DNA of 64,000 nt from Erwinia sp. SLM-02 (GTDB taxonomy: Bacteria > Pseudomonadota > Gammaproteobacteria > Enterobacterales > Enterobacteriaceae), in NCBI RefSeq assembly GCF_037450285.1, contig NZ_JAQISN010000001.1, forward strand, positions 1,550,001 through 1,614,000, written 5' to 3'. Positions 15,512-24,224 of the stretch are shown one piece after another; the stretch's first letter is position 1, and each line of letters begins with the position of its first letter. The position numbers and the translations under genes were made by a program. A model generated the notes under the pieces. That model was not told the origin of the DNA. It saw only the letters and a program-made list of their open reading frames with translations, and did no database searches.

Positions 15512-16897
15512 TCAGACCGGTTTTACGCCGCTGGCAAGCAGGGCGTTTTCAAATTTATCCAGGAAAATTTCCAGTTCGCGATCGGTGATCAGCAGGGAAG
15601 GCAGCAGGCGCAGCACGCAGCCATCGCGTCCACCGCGTTCCAGGATCAGACCGTTTTCGAAGCATTTTTTCTGCAGCAGCGCCGACAGCGCGCCGTCAGC
15701 CGGGTAGCAACCCATGTGATCCTGCGCTTCGTTTGGCTTCACGATCTCAATACCGATCATCATGCCCAGGCCGCGCACGTGGCCAAGAACCGGGTAACGC
15801 TGCTGCATTTCAGCCAGCTTACCTTTCAGCCATTCGCCCTGCGCCGCGACTTTACCGGCCACGTTGTTTTCTTTCAGGTGCTTCAGCGTGGTCAGGCCGG
15901 TAGCCATCGCCAGCTGGTTGCCACGGAAAGTACCGGTGTGGTGGCCAGGAGACCAGGCATCGAACTCTTTCTTAATGCCCAGTACGGCCAGCGGCAGACC
16001 GCCGCCAACGGCTTTGGACATCACGATGATGTCTGGCTCAATGCCCGCGTGTTCAAAGGCAAACAGCTTACCGGTACGGGCAAAGCCAGCCTGCACTTCA
16101 TCAATGATCAGCAGGATGCCGTGCTCGCGGGTTACCTTACGGATGCGCTGCAGCCACTCGGCAGGAGCCGGGTTCACGCCGCCTTCGCCCTGAACGGCTT
16201 CCAGGATCACCGCAGCAGGCTTACGCACGCCGCTTTCAACGTCGTTGATCAGGTTGTCGAAGTAGTAGGTCAGTGCCTTAACGCCGGCCTCACCGCCGAT
16301 ACCCAGCGGGCAGCGGTATTCGTGCGGATACGGCATAAACTGCACTTCCGGCATCATACCGTTTACCGCTTCTTTTGGTGACAGGTTACCGGTCACCGCC
16401 AGCGCACCGTGGGTCATACCGTGGTAGCCACCGGAGAAGCTGATCACGCCGGAACGGCCGGTCACTTTTTTCGCCAGCTTCAGCGCGGCTTCAACGGCAT
16501 CAGCGCCGGAAGGACCGGTGAACTGCAGGCAGTACTCTTTACCCTGGCCCGGCAGTAAAGAAAGCAGATATTCTGAGAAGCTGTCTTTCAACGGCGTCGT
16601 CAGATCGAGTGTATGTAACGGCAAGCCGCTGGTAATGACATTTTGGATGCTTTGCAGGATATCAGGATGGTTGTGGCCCAGAGCCAGCGTTCCCGCACCG
16701 GCCAGGCAGTCAAGATATTGATTATTCTCAACATCGGTAATCCACACGCCTTCTGCTTTTGCTATTGCAAACGGCAGCTTGCGCGGATAACTCCTAACAT
16801 TTGACTCAAATTCAGCCTGGCGCGCCAAATAGGTTTCATTGTTTCCTTTTAATGAATCTGCACCGAAATTATCAATACGGACTTTATCCGTCATCAT
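15512..16897 (-). CDS. dat: Diaminobutyrate--2-oxoglutarate aminotransferase
   Basis: A class III PLP aminotransferase of 461 residues that interconverts aspartate semialdehyde plus glutamate with L-2,4-diaminobutyrate plus 2-oxoglutarate. Seen are the PLP phosphate region TGPSGADAVEAALKLA (about 127-142), SFSGGYHGMTHG, IIDEVQAGFARTGK (Asp about 266) and the Schiff-base lysine in VMSKAVGGG (Lys about 295). It is the first gene of a dat-ddc operon for 1,3-diaminopropane, which can feed polyamine or siderophore chemistry; no siderophore synthetase is nearby. Confidence 0.93.
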   Translation of the reverse strand: MMTDKVRIDNFGADSLKGNNETYLARQAEFESNVRSYPRKLPFAIAKAEGVWITDVENNQYLDCLAGAGTLALGHNHPDILQSIQNVITSGLPLHTLDLTTPLKDSFSEYLLSLLPGQGKEYCLQFTGPSGADAVEAALKLAKKVTGRSGVISFSGGYHGMTHGALAVTGNLSPKEAVNGMMPEVQFMPYPHEYRCPLGIGGEAGVKALTYYFDNLINDVESGVRKPAAVILEAVQGEGGVNPAPAEWLQRIRKVTREHGILLIIDEVQAGFARTGKLFAFEHAGIEPDIIVMSKAVGGGLPLAVLGIKKEFDAWSPGHHTGTFRGNQLAMATGLTTLKHLKENNVAGKVAAQGEWLKGKLAEMQQRYPVLGHVRGLGMMIGIEIVKPNEAQDHMGCYPADGALSALLQKKCFENGLILERGGRDGCVLRLLPSLLITDRELEIFLDKFENALLASGVKPV

Positions 16898-17256
16898 ATC
16901 TCTCCTACAACCGTGAGTTTCAGAACGTCACAGTTGAATAAATGAATGAAAAGTTAACTGCTGTGAAAAAACGCGGCCAATATAGGCCATTTTAAGTCGC
17001 TACTCAATGATTAATTTTAATTAGTTACGCTTATGATTTTGTTATACTAATCAATACGTTGTTGATTTGCTGAACAATCATCTTTTGGGCGAATTGTTCC
17101 AGTCGCTTTATGCATAAATTTTCGATTTATAAATATGAAAGGCAATAGCAGCAGGAAATGAAATGCTGAAAAAAGCCGCAAAAAGAGCAAATAGTGAGCA
17201 ATATCAAGGTGAATAGCTCAGTTTTTCAGCAAATAAAGCGCGGGGATTACGTGGAT
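16898..17256. other. Intergenic region upstream of dat
   Basis: About 360 AT-rich bases between dat and the end of the XRE-cupin gene. A ribosome-binding site for dat (AGGAGAGATATGATG on the minus strand) is visible at its left edge. The dat promoter must be here, but I see no clear operator, riboswitch or terminator. Confidence 0.5.
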
Positions 17257-17856
17257 TTACAGATGATGATGTTGCTGGATTTGCATAATCCACAGGACTT
17301 TCGCTGGTACTGACCCCTGATTAAAGACGCTGTGGGTTAAATGACTTTTAAACTGGAAACTGTCGCCCGCCGCCAGCGTGACGCTGTCACCTGATACCGT
17401 GAGTATCAGTTCCCCTTCCACAAGCAGGCCGGCTTTTTCACCGCTTCCCATCAGCATTTCCCGGGGGCCTGATCCGGCAGGAATCGTAATCAGCATAAAC
17501 TGTAAATCGTGTTCGCCGTTCGGCGACAGCATCTCCTTGGCCACACCGCTTTCACCCACGTGGAAATGGGGGCGGTCTGCCTGACGGCGCACAAAGGGTT
17601 CGGCCCCTACGGACTGAGGTTCTTCGCTGTCCAGCAGGGCGGTCAGCGGCACGCGCAGGGCAATCCTCAGCTGTTCCAGCATCCGCACCGTGGGATTGGT
17701 CTGATGGCGTTCTATCTGGCTGATGGCACCCGCCGACACGCCGGCCTGGGCGGCCAGTTCATTGATAGTCAGGCCGCGCATCTTGCGGAGTTGTCTGACC
17801 CGCAGCCCGATATTGGCTTCAAGCGAAAGCAGGGACGAGGAAGTCTGTTCAGTCAT
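17257..17856 (-). CDS. XRE-family transcriptional regulator with C-terminal cupin domain
   Basis: A 199-residue regulator: an HTH_3 domain (about residues 14-70; LTINELAAQAGVSAGAISQIERHQTNPT) and a C-terminal cupin (about 110-190; GSGPREMLMGSGEKAGLLVEGELIL), the PuuR/SutR-type arrangement that senses small metabolites. It is divergent from the amino-acid ABC operon starting at 18144 and is the natural candidate for its regulator; it could also affect the dat-ddc operon downstream. The ligand is unknown. Confidence 0.88.
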   Translation of the reverse strand: MTEQTSSSLLSLEANIGLRVRQLRKMRGLTINELAAQAGVSAGAISQIERHQTNPTVRMLEQLRIALRVPLTALLDSEEPQSVGAEPFVRRQADRPHFHVGESGVAKEMLSPNGEHDLQFMLITIPAGSGPREMLMGSGEKAGLLVEGELILTVSGDSVTLAAGDSFQFKSHLTHSVFNQGSVPAKVLWIMQIQQHHHL

Positions 17857-18143
17857 TTCATCACTCTTCGGGTTGATACGCTAAATTCAATATAATGAAT
17901 TTAAGTTCCTAATTGTCAAGCTGCATCATTTATCGGGCAGCATAGAAAAACCATTAATAATCATCAGTAAAAACAGTGATAAATCATCAGTCTCGTATTG
18001 TGACGCTCGGTTTTTAAGCAATAAGTAATCCCTATGTTCTAAACTCTTTCTGACGTTGACATCAATTTTCACTCAGCAGATATTCATTATGTTGAATTTA
18101 TGTTTGCTTTTTTAACGTTTTTGCCCGGTAAACGGAGAAAAAA

Positions 18144-18794
18144 ATGGACTGGAGTAGCGTACATAATTATCTGCCCTTCCTGCTGAAGGGGGCAGAAATG
18201 ACCATCACCATTACCGTACTGGCGCTGATTATCAGTACGCCGCTGGGGCTGCTGTGGGCCGCCGGCAAAATGAGCGGATGGCGCATTATCGTCTGGCCGG
18301 TGTCGATCATCATCAATATTACCCGCGGGCTGCCGATGATCGTGGTGCTGTTTTATATCTATTTCGTGTTTCCCGATATTGGTATCACGCTGACGGCGTT
18401 TCAGGCCAGCGTGATCGGCATTGCCTTCTGCTTTTCTTCCTATATCGCCGAGATTTTCCGTGCCGGAATCGAATCCGTCGATCGCGGCCAGCTGGAGGCC
18501 GCGCGTTCAATGGGGATGGGATTTGGCAAAGCCATGGTGCGCGTGGTGCTGCCGCAGGCGTTTCACGTCGCGCTGCCGCCCTACAGCAATACGCTGGTGA
18601 TGATGCTGAAAGACTCCGCGCTGGCGTCCACCATCGCCGTTACCGAAATGACCCGTCAGGGTCAGCTGATGGCCTCGTCCACCTTTGATAACACCACCAT
18701 TTATACGCTGGTCGCCATTCTGTATCTGGCGATGTGTCTGCCGCTGATGGCGCTGACCAAACGTCTGGAAACCCGCCGTCTGAAAGGAGCCTGA
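18144..18794 (+). CDS. Polar amino-acid ABC transporter permease
   Basis: A 216-residue inner-membrane permease of the His/Glu/Gln/Arg type. It has an N-terminal HxxM-type span (MTITITVLALIISTPLGLLWAA), the conserved RGLPMIVVLFYIYF, and the EAA loop ESVDRGQLEAARSMGMGFGKAMVRVVLPQA. It has a good ribosome-binding site (GGAGAAAAAA before ATG). One permease gene is present, so the transporter is presumably a permease homodimer. Confidence 0.9.
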   Translation: MDWSSVHNYLPFLLKGAEMTITITVLALIISTPLGLLWAAGKMSGWRIIVWPVSIIINITRGLPMIVVLFYIYFVFPDIGITLTAFQASVIGIAFCFSSYIAEIFRAGIESVDRGQLEAARSMGMGFGKAMVRVVLPQAFHVALPPYSNTLVMMLKDSALASTIAVTEMTRQGQLMASSTFDNTTIYTLVAILYLAMCLPLMALTKRLETRRLKGA

Positions 18795-18795
18795 A

Positions 18796-19563
18796 ATGAT
18801 TGAAATTAACGATGTTCATAAACGTTTCGGCCCGGTTGAGGTGCTGAAAGGCGTCAGTTTCACCGTCAGCCAGGGGGAAGTGGTGTGCCTGATCGGCCCC
18901 TCCGGTTCGGGGAAATCAACCATTCTGCGCTGCATTAACGGGCTGGAAAGCTACCAGGGCGGCGAGATCCGCGTGCTCGGTCAGCGCGTCGACAATCAGC
19001 AGCGATCGATTAACGACCTGCGTCGCCAGGTGGGCATGGTGTTTCAGCGCTTCAATCTGTTTCCCCATCGTTCGGTGCTGGAAAACGTGATGGAAGGCCC
19101 GGTTCACGTGAATGGCGAATCGCGCGCCGTGGCGGAAAAGCGGGCGAAATCGCTGCTGGAGCTGGTCGGGCTCGGTGAGAAAATTAACGCCTGGCCACAG
19201 CAGCTTTCCGGCGGGCAGCAGCAGCGCGTGGCCATCGCCCGCACGCTGGCTCTGCAGCCGAAGGCGATTCTGTTTGACGAACCGACCTCCGCGCTGGATC
19301 CGGAGCTGGTGGGCGAGGTGCTGCAGGTCATGCGCAATCTGGCGCAGGAGGGGATGACGATGATCGTCGTCACCCATGAAATGCAGTTCGCCAGCGAAGT
19401 GGCCGACCGCGTGTGCTTCCTGCACAGCGGCAACATCGTTGAGCAGGGTCCCACCGATCGGGTACTGGGCAATCCGCAGGAGCCGCGCACCCGCGATTTC
19501 CTGCGCCGGGTGCTGCGGGAACCCACGATTCATCACTGTGAGCACTGCCGAAAAACTGCCTGA
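18796..19563 (+). CDS. Polar amino-acid ABC transporter ATP-binding protein
   Basis: A 255-residue ATPase of the GlnQ/HisP type. Walker A GPSGSGKST (about 33-41), Q-loop VFQRFNLFPHRSVLENV, signature LSGGQQQRVAIART, Walker B ILFDEPTSALDPELV and H-loop VTHEM are intact. The C-terminal tail HHCEHCRKTA, with two cysteines and three histidines, is not usual in this family and could bind a metal or be neutral. It starts one base after the permease stop. Confidence 0.9.
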   Translation: MIEINDVHKRFGPVEVLKGVSFTVSQGEVVCLIGPSGSGKSTILRCINGLESYQGGEIRVLGQRVDNQQRSINDLRRQVGMVFQRFNLFPHRSVLENVMEGPVHVNGESRAVAEKRAKSLLELVGLGEKINAWPQQLSGGQQQRVAIARTLALQPKAILFDEPTSALDPELVGEVLQVMRNLAQEGMTMIVVTHEMQFASEVADRVCFLHSGNIVEQGPTDRVLGNPQEPRTRDFLRRVLREPTIHHCEHCRKTA

Positions 19564-19589
19564 CCTTCACTCTCAATGGGACTATAAAA

Positions 19590-20384
19590 ATGAAAATGAT
19601 GACCACCGTTAAGCGTACCCGTCTGTCTTCACTGCTGCTGGCCGGGGCGCTGTGTTGCGGAACGTTTGCCTCCGTCGCCCAGGCCGAAACGCTGAAGCTG
19701 CTGGCAGGTTCAACGCCTGCCAGTCGCCCGACCTGTTTTATGGATCTGGAAACCGGCAAGTTCCAGGGGTTTATGCCGGAGGTGGCGGAGGAGGTGGCGA
19801 AGCGCGCCGGGTTTGAAGTCAGTTTTAACGCCATTCCGTTCTCCGCGCTGCTGCAGTCCCTGCTGTCTGACAAAATCGATATGATCGTCGCCGGGATGTC
19901 GCCAACCGACCAGCGTAAAACCAAAGTTGATTTCTCGGTGGGAATTACCGGCGTTGGCGAAGGGATCTATGCGCGTGATGATAATAAAAAGGTTTATCGC
20001 ACCCCGGCCGACTTTAAAGGCGAAACCATCGGCATCATGGCCGGTACCGACTATGGCCGTCGCATTGCCGAAATGAACGTCGCCAAAGAGGTGAAGTTCT
20101 ATGAAAACGCCGCGGATCTGGCGCGCGACGTGTCGCTTGGGCGGGTAAGTATTGGTATGAACGACTATCCAATCCTTAAAGGCCAGGCCAGCGTAGGGAA
20201 CCTTAAGGGAATGCACGTCGTCGAAACCTATCAGTCAACCAAGGTAGCGCCGGTGGCGTTCGCGGTTCGCAAGGGCAACGGCCCGCTGCTGGAGAAAATC
20301 AACGCCGCGCTGACCAGTATGAAACAGGACGGCACGCTGGAAAAAATCCTCAACAAGTGGGGCATTCAGTATATCCCAGCCTGA
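19590..20384 (+). CDS. Polar amino-acid ABC transporter substrate-binding protein
   Basis: A 264-residue SBP_bac_3 family periplasmic protein with a signal peptide ending near FASVAQA (residue 31-32). Characteristic segments are GKFQGFMPEVAEEVAKRAGFEVSF, IDMIVAGMSPTDQRKTKVDFS and the C-terminal LEKILNKWGI. Ligand is unknown; the neighbouring XRE-cupin regulator and dat-ddc genes make basic or diamino acids worth testing. The TGA stop is formed by the first unit of an 8-bp tandem repeat (see 20382-20429). Confidence 0.9.
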   Translation: MKMMTTVKRTRLSSLLLAGALCCGTFASVAQAETLKLLAGSTPASRPTCFMDLETGKFQGFMPEVAEEVAKRAGFEVSFNAIPFSALLQSLLSDKIDMIVAGMSPTDQRKTKVDFSVGITGVGEGIYARDDNKKVYRTPADFKGETIGIMAGTDYGRRIAEMNVAKEVKFYENAADLARDVSLGRVSIGMNDYPILKGQASVGNLKGMHVVETYQSTKVAPVAFAVRKGNGPLLEKINAALTSMKQDGTLEKILNKWGIQYIPA

Positions 20385-20429
20385 CTGGCTGACTGGCTGA
20401 CTGGCTGACTGGCTGACTGGCTGACTGGC
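20382..20429 (+). repeat. Tandem repeat, six copies of TGACTGGC
   Basis: Six perfect head-to-tail copies of an 8-bp unit begin at the stop codon of the binding-protein gene and are followed by TGAGGC. Since 8 is not a multiple of three, every frame meets TGA within the array. Such short perfect repeats change copy number by slippage. Confidence 0.95.
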
Positions 20430-20470
20430 TGAGGCTAGCGAACCAGCGAAGGTTACACAGTGGTTTTCGC

Positions 20471-20497
20471 AGGCGGCAGGGAATCTCCCTGTCGCCT
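20471..20497 (+). terminator. Hairpin after the amino-acid ABC operon
   Basis: AGGCGGCAGGGA (20471-20482) and TCCCTGTCGCCT (20486-20497) pair at 11 of 12 positions with a G-U at the other, around a 3-base loop. No U-tract follows, so it may be a partial terminator or a transcript-stabilising hairpin. Confidence 0.5.
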
Positions 20498-20551
20498 ATG
20501 GTCGTTGGCAACGGGCAGGGTTAAGATATAAAGAAAATTTCAGGATCCACC

Positions 20552-21703
20552 ATGTCCCGCCCCGAACTGCCAGACAGCCTTAAATTTGCCGAGCATTACA
20601 CCCATCCTGATTTCCCCGTTTATAAGGTAACTTCGCTGAGTACCGATGCCGATTACAGCGAGGCAATCGCCTTCTTCGTCAACGGCGTGGAGGACGACCC
20701 GCACTGTCAGAACAATCTGGCACTATTTTTCGCCCTCGGCATTCACTACCCGCAGGATCTGGAAAAGGCCCGCGCGCTGCTGGTTTCGGCTATCGCACTC
20801 AACCTGCCGGAGGCGTACTTCAATCTGGGCCTGCTGGAGCACTACCGCCTGATACCGCGCAGTCCATCGACGCTACACCGCTTCACCCGTGCGCTGGCGC
20901 TGGGAATAAAAGAGGCCAGCTACTATCTCGGCCAGGATGATGAGCGAAATATCAGCCGTGCGGATTTCGACGGTAATGCGATGGACCGATCCGAGGCGTT
21001 TGGCGATGCGCGGGTCAGGTCATTGCGCTACTACGCCATCGCTGCAGAGGCCGGGCACGTTCTGGCGCTGACCCGCATGGGGGACATTTATCATAGCGAA
21101 CCGGAGGTAAGGGACAATGCGCTGGCGATGAAGTATTACTCGCAGGCGGCGCAGCAGGACCATCTTCCCGCCCTGTTTGCGGCGGCAAAACTGTTCGTCA
21201 GCGGCTACAGCCCGAGGCTCAGCGCGGCTGAAACGGATACATCCGCGTTTTACATTCCTGACGAATGGAACCGGGAGCGCATCAACGCTCTGGAGGCGAT
21301 GATTATTGAACAGACCCGCGATCGGAACGCAGCCATCACGCTGCTGAGCCGGGCCTGGAAAATACACCGGGATACAGAAGCACTGGAAATGATGGGCGAT
21401 ATCCGCAAAGAAGAAAAAGACTATCGCGCGGCGGGGTCGTATTACCTGACGGGGATGCACAAAGGCAATATTCCCTGCCTGGCGAAGTGCGGTGAAATGT
21501 TTTTACTTTGCGATGAGATACGCAGCAAAACAATGGCGAGGGATCTGTTTAAACAGTTCAAGGCACGCATGGCGGAGTCACGCATTCTCAACACAAAGAT
21601 GCTGGAGCTGACTGAAATGATCAACAGCTATAAGGAAGAGCTGAAGCCGACCCCGAGGAAGAAAAAAGGGGTCGAGTGTGATAGCGGTAAGCCCCAGGGA
21701 TAA
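20552..21703 (+). CDS. Sel1/TPR-repeat protein
   Basis: A 383-residue protein built of helical repeats of the Sel1-like (SLR) type: NLALFFALGIHYPQDLEKARALL, AYFNLGLLEHYR, YAIAAEAGHVLALTRMGDIYH and AMKYYSQAAQQDHLPALFAAAKLF. There is no signal peptide, so it is probably cytoplasmic. SLR proteins act as scaffolds; no partner can be named. The C-terminus is charged (KPTPRKKKGVECD). It is convergent with the acetyltransferase gene, with only four bases between the two stops. Confidence 0.82.
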   Translation: MSRPELPDSLKFAEHYTHPDFPVYKVTSLSTDADYSEAIAFFVNGVEDDPHCQNNLALFFALGIHYPQDLEKARALLVSAIALNLPEAYFNLGLLEHYRLIPRSPSTLHRFTRALALGIKEASYYLGQDDERNISRADFDGNAMDRSEAFGDARVRSLRYYAIAAEAGHVLALTRMGDIYHSEPEVRDNALAMKYYSQAAQQDHLPALFAAAKLFVSGYSPRLSAAETDTSAFYIPDEWNRERINALEAMIIEQTRDRNAAITLLSRAWKIHRDTEALEMMGDIRKEEKDYRAAGSYYLTGMHKGNIPCLAKCGEMFLLCDEIRSKTMARDLFKQFKARMAESRILNTKMLELTEMINSYKEELKPTPRKKKGVECDSGKPQG

Positions 21704-21707
21704 CTTT

Positions 21708-22163
21708 TTACGCCAGCTTTCTGATCAAGCGCGCCGGGTTGCCGGCGTAAATCCCTTTGACCGTCACCGGACGGATCACCACGCTGCCGGCACCGATCAC
21801 CGCACCGCTGCAAATCTCGGTGGTCAGCACCGTAGCGCTGCTGCCAATCGTGACATTGTCACCGACAGTAATCGTAATCCAGCTGCTGGCGTCCGGATTC
21901 GGCGCGCCGCTGCGAAACAGATCGTTGGCAAAGGTGACGTTATGGCCGATAAAGCAGTTTTCCCCCACGGTGACGTTTTCGCAGAGAAAGCTGTGTGACT
22001 GAACGCGGCTGCCGCGCCCGATCACGCAGCCTTTCTGGATTTCAACGAACGGCCCGACAAAAACATCATCACCCAGCCGGCACTGATAAATATTTGACGG
22101 GGTGATAATTTTGACATTTTCCCCGGTTTCGACATCACGAATGCTGCACTCAATCGTTTTCAT
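21708..22163 (-). CDS. Hexapeptide-repeat acyltransferase (left-handed beta-helix)
   Basis: A protein of about 151 residues made almost wholly of hexapeptide repeats ([LIV]-G-x4), for example VFVGPFVEIQKGCVIGRGSRV, VTVGENCFIGHNVTF and ITVGDNVTIGSSATVLTTEI, as in WbbJ/WlbB-type sugar N-acetyltransferases. The central HNVTFANDLF segment resembles the catalytic His region of these enzymes. I place the start at the ATG at 22163; a second ATG two codons upstream and a longer frame reaching 22205 are possible. It stands apart from any polysaccharide cluster, so its acceptor is unknown. Confidence 0.8.
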   Translation of the reverse strand: MKTIECSIRDVETGENVKIITPSNIYQCRLGDDVFVGPFVEIQKGCVIGRGSRVQSHSFLCENVTVGENCFIGHNVTFANDLFRSGAPNPDASSWITITVGDNVTIGSSATVLTTEICSGAVIGAGSVVIRPVTVKGIYAGNPARLIRKLA

Positions 22164-22238
22164 CGGCATTTCATCCTTAAACTGCGTGGATACGGCGGTG
22201 GGCAAGAGGCTGATACTAACATCATCAGCCGCCCGCCG

Positions 22239-24224
22239 TCAGGCTCGGCCTTTAGCCTGCTGGCGCAGCAGATAAATAAACCAGGGCGCGCCAATAAAGG
22301 TGGTTAGCAGGCCGGCCGGGATCTGGTTGGGGAACATCACGATGCGGCCGCACCAGTCGGCGATCAGCATCAGCAGCGCGCCGATAATCGCCGCCATGGC
22401 CAGCTGCGGCATCGCCCGTCGGAACCCCATAATGCGCGCCATATGCGGCGACATCAGGCCGATAAAGCTGAGCGGCCCGACGGTCAGCGTGGCCCCGGCG
22501 GTCAGCACCGACGCCAGCAGCAAAATCGTCATGCGCGAACCCGCCAGCGGTACGCCCAGCGCTCGGGCCGTGTCGTTGCCCAGCGGCAGCACCGCCAGCC
22601 AGCGGCGGCAGAGCGGCATCATCGCCAGCAGCAGCAGGGCCAGCAGCAGACTGGATGCCGCCTGCACCGGCTCCACGCCGTAGGTAGATCCGGAGATCCA
22701 GTTCAGCAGATTGCCCAGCCGCGGATCGCCGCTGGCCAGCAGCAGGGATATTATCGCCGAAAACAGCGTGCCCAGCCCCACACCCGCCAGCAGCAGGCGC
22801 TGCGAGGAGAAATGCTGCCGCCCGGCGACCAGCAGGATCGCCGCCAGGGTCAGCGCCGCACCGCCGCTCCCGGCGTACAGTAGGGTGGCAAAACCGGCTG
22901 CGGGCAGGAAAAACATCACCGCAATCACCGCCGAGGCCGCACCGGCGCTGATCCCCAGCACTTCCGGGCTGCCCATCACGTTGGCGGTCAGCTTCTGGAT
23001 TAACGTACCGGCAACGGCCAGCATAATCCCCGCGCTCAGTGCCGCCACGGTTCGCGGCCAGCGCCACGGCAGCACGCGCCACAGATCTTCGCCCGCCCAG
23101 TTCAGCCCGTGACTGTTGCGGCCGACCATCAGCACAATAAACAATGCCAGCAGCAGAACGCCGGTGGCGCTGGCTATCCACGGCCAGGGGCGCGGACGTT
23201 CGGCCCGCAGTGTCGGCACTGGCGCAGCCGGCGGTGCAGAATGCCGCAGGCGAGGCAGCAGCCACAGCAGGATCGGCGCCCCGATCAGCGCGGTTGCCGC
23301 CCCGGTCGGCACCTCCTGCCAGACCTGCGCCAGCAGCACCATCGCCTGGTCGGACAGCCACAGCAGCAGCGCCCCGACCAGCGGTGCCAGCAGCAGGCGG
23401 GGGATCAGGCGGCGCGCGCCCAGCAGCCTGGCCAGCAGCGGGGCAAACAGTCCGATAAAGCCGACCACGCCCACGGCGTTGACCAGCAGGGCGCTGAGCA
23501 CGATAGCCAGACCGAGCGCCATCAGCCGCGCGAGGTTAAGCCCCAGGCCCAGGTTGCGGGAAACGTCATCATCCACGCCCAGCAGCGTCAGTGGCCGCAC
23601 CAGCAGCAACGCCATCATCAGCGCGATCAACAGCCGGGGAGCCAGCGAAATCACCTGCTGCCAGTCGGTCTGATTGAGCGCGCCGCTGCTCCACAAAAAC
23701 AGGCTTTGCAGATCCTGATAGTGAAACAGCGCCAGCAGGCTGTTAATCGCGCTGCAGTACAGGCTGAGCACCAGTCCGGCAAGAATTAAGGTAACCGGTG
23801 AAAGCCGTTTTCCCCAGGCCGTGCCGAAAACCGCCGCCCCGATAACCAGCGCACCGAGAAGAGCGGCCACCGGCTGCATCGCCGCGCCGCCGGGCAGCAT
23901 TCCCAGGCTGCAAAGCGTGATCCCCAGCTGCGCACCGCTGGCCACTCCCAGCGTGGCCGGTTCGGCCAGCGGATTGCGCAGCACCTGCTGGAACAGGACA
24001 CCGGCCAGCGCCAGCCCGGCCCCGACCAGCAGCGAAACCGCCACGCGTGGCAGGGTGGTGTAATAAAAAATAACCTGGCGGATATTGGCGCGGTCAGGAT
24101 GAAAGAGGGCGTCAGACCATAATTGCCGGGGCAGTACCTGCTGCGCGTTGTACAGGCTGAGCAGCAGCGCGGCAACGGCGGCCAGGACCAGCAGCATGCC
24201 GGAGCGGGACAGAGTTCTTACCAT
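22239..24224 (-). CDS. fhuB: Iron(III)-hydroxamate ABC permease FhuB (fused double-length)
   Basis: A permease of about 661 residues for ferric hydroxamates, made of two FecCD-type halves fused in one chain (first half to about residue 330, second from about 350), as in E. coli FhuB. Each half has the characteristic GAGLALAGVLFQQVLRNPLAEPATLG / AGIMLAVAGTLIQKLTANVMGSPEVLG segment and a VGPLSFIGLMSPH-type loop. I take the ATG at 24224, which overlaps the fhuD stop by seven bases; a longer frame to 24290 lies inside fhuD. The ATPase gene fhuC is absent here. Confidence 0.92.
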   Translation of the reverse strand: MVRTLSRSGMLLVLAAVAALLLSLYNAQQVLPRQLWSDALFHPDRANIRQVIFYYTTLPRVAVSLLVGAGLALAGVLFQQVLRNPLAEPATLGVASGAQLGITLCSLGMLPGGAAMQPVAALLGALVIGAAVFGTAWGKRLSPVTLILAGLVLSLYCSAINSLLALFHYQDLQSLFLWSSGALNQTDWQQVISLAPRLLIALMMALLLVRPLTLLGVDDDVSRNLGLGLNLARLMALGLAIVLSALLVNAVGVVGFIGLFAPLLARLLGARRLIPRLLLAPLVGALLLWLSDQAMVLLAQVWQEVPTGAATALIGAPILLWLLPRLRHSAPPAAPVPTLRAERPRPWPWIASATGVLLLALFIVLMVGRNSHGLNWAGEDLWRVLPWRWPRTVAALSAGIMLAVAGTLIQKLTANVMGSPEVLGISAGAASAVIAVMFFLPAAGFATLLYAGSGGAALTLAAILLVAGRQHFSSQRLLLAGVGLGTLFSAIISLLLASGDPRLGNLLNWISGSTYGVEPVQAASSLLLALLLLAMMPLCRRWLAVLPLGNDTARALGVPLAGSRMTILLLASVLTAGATLTVGPLSFIGLMSPHMARIMGFRRAMPQLAMAAIIGALLMLIADWCGRIVMFPNQIPAGLLTTFIGAPWFIYLLRQQAKGRA

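Noticed and set aside
14028..16897. Siderophore cluster built on dat-ddc
   Set aside because: Dat and Ddc supply 1,3-diaminopropane, but no NIS or NRPS synthetase, hydroxylase or transporter accompanies them here.
20382..20432. Possible CRISPR array
   Set aside because: The repeat unit is only 8 bp with no spacers, so it is a simple tandem repeat. No CRISPR array or cas gene was seen in the window.
23109..23789. A Gln-rich 226-codon plus-strand frame within fhuB
   Set aside because: GC-rich antisense frame opposite a clear FecCD permease; no start signal.
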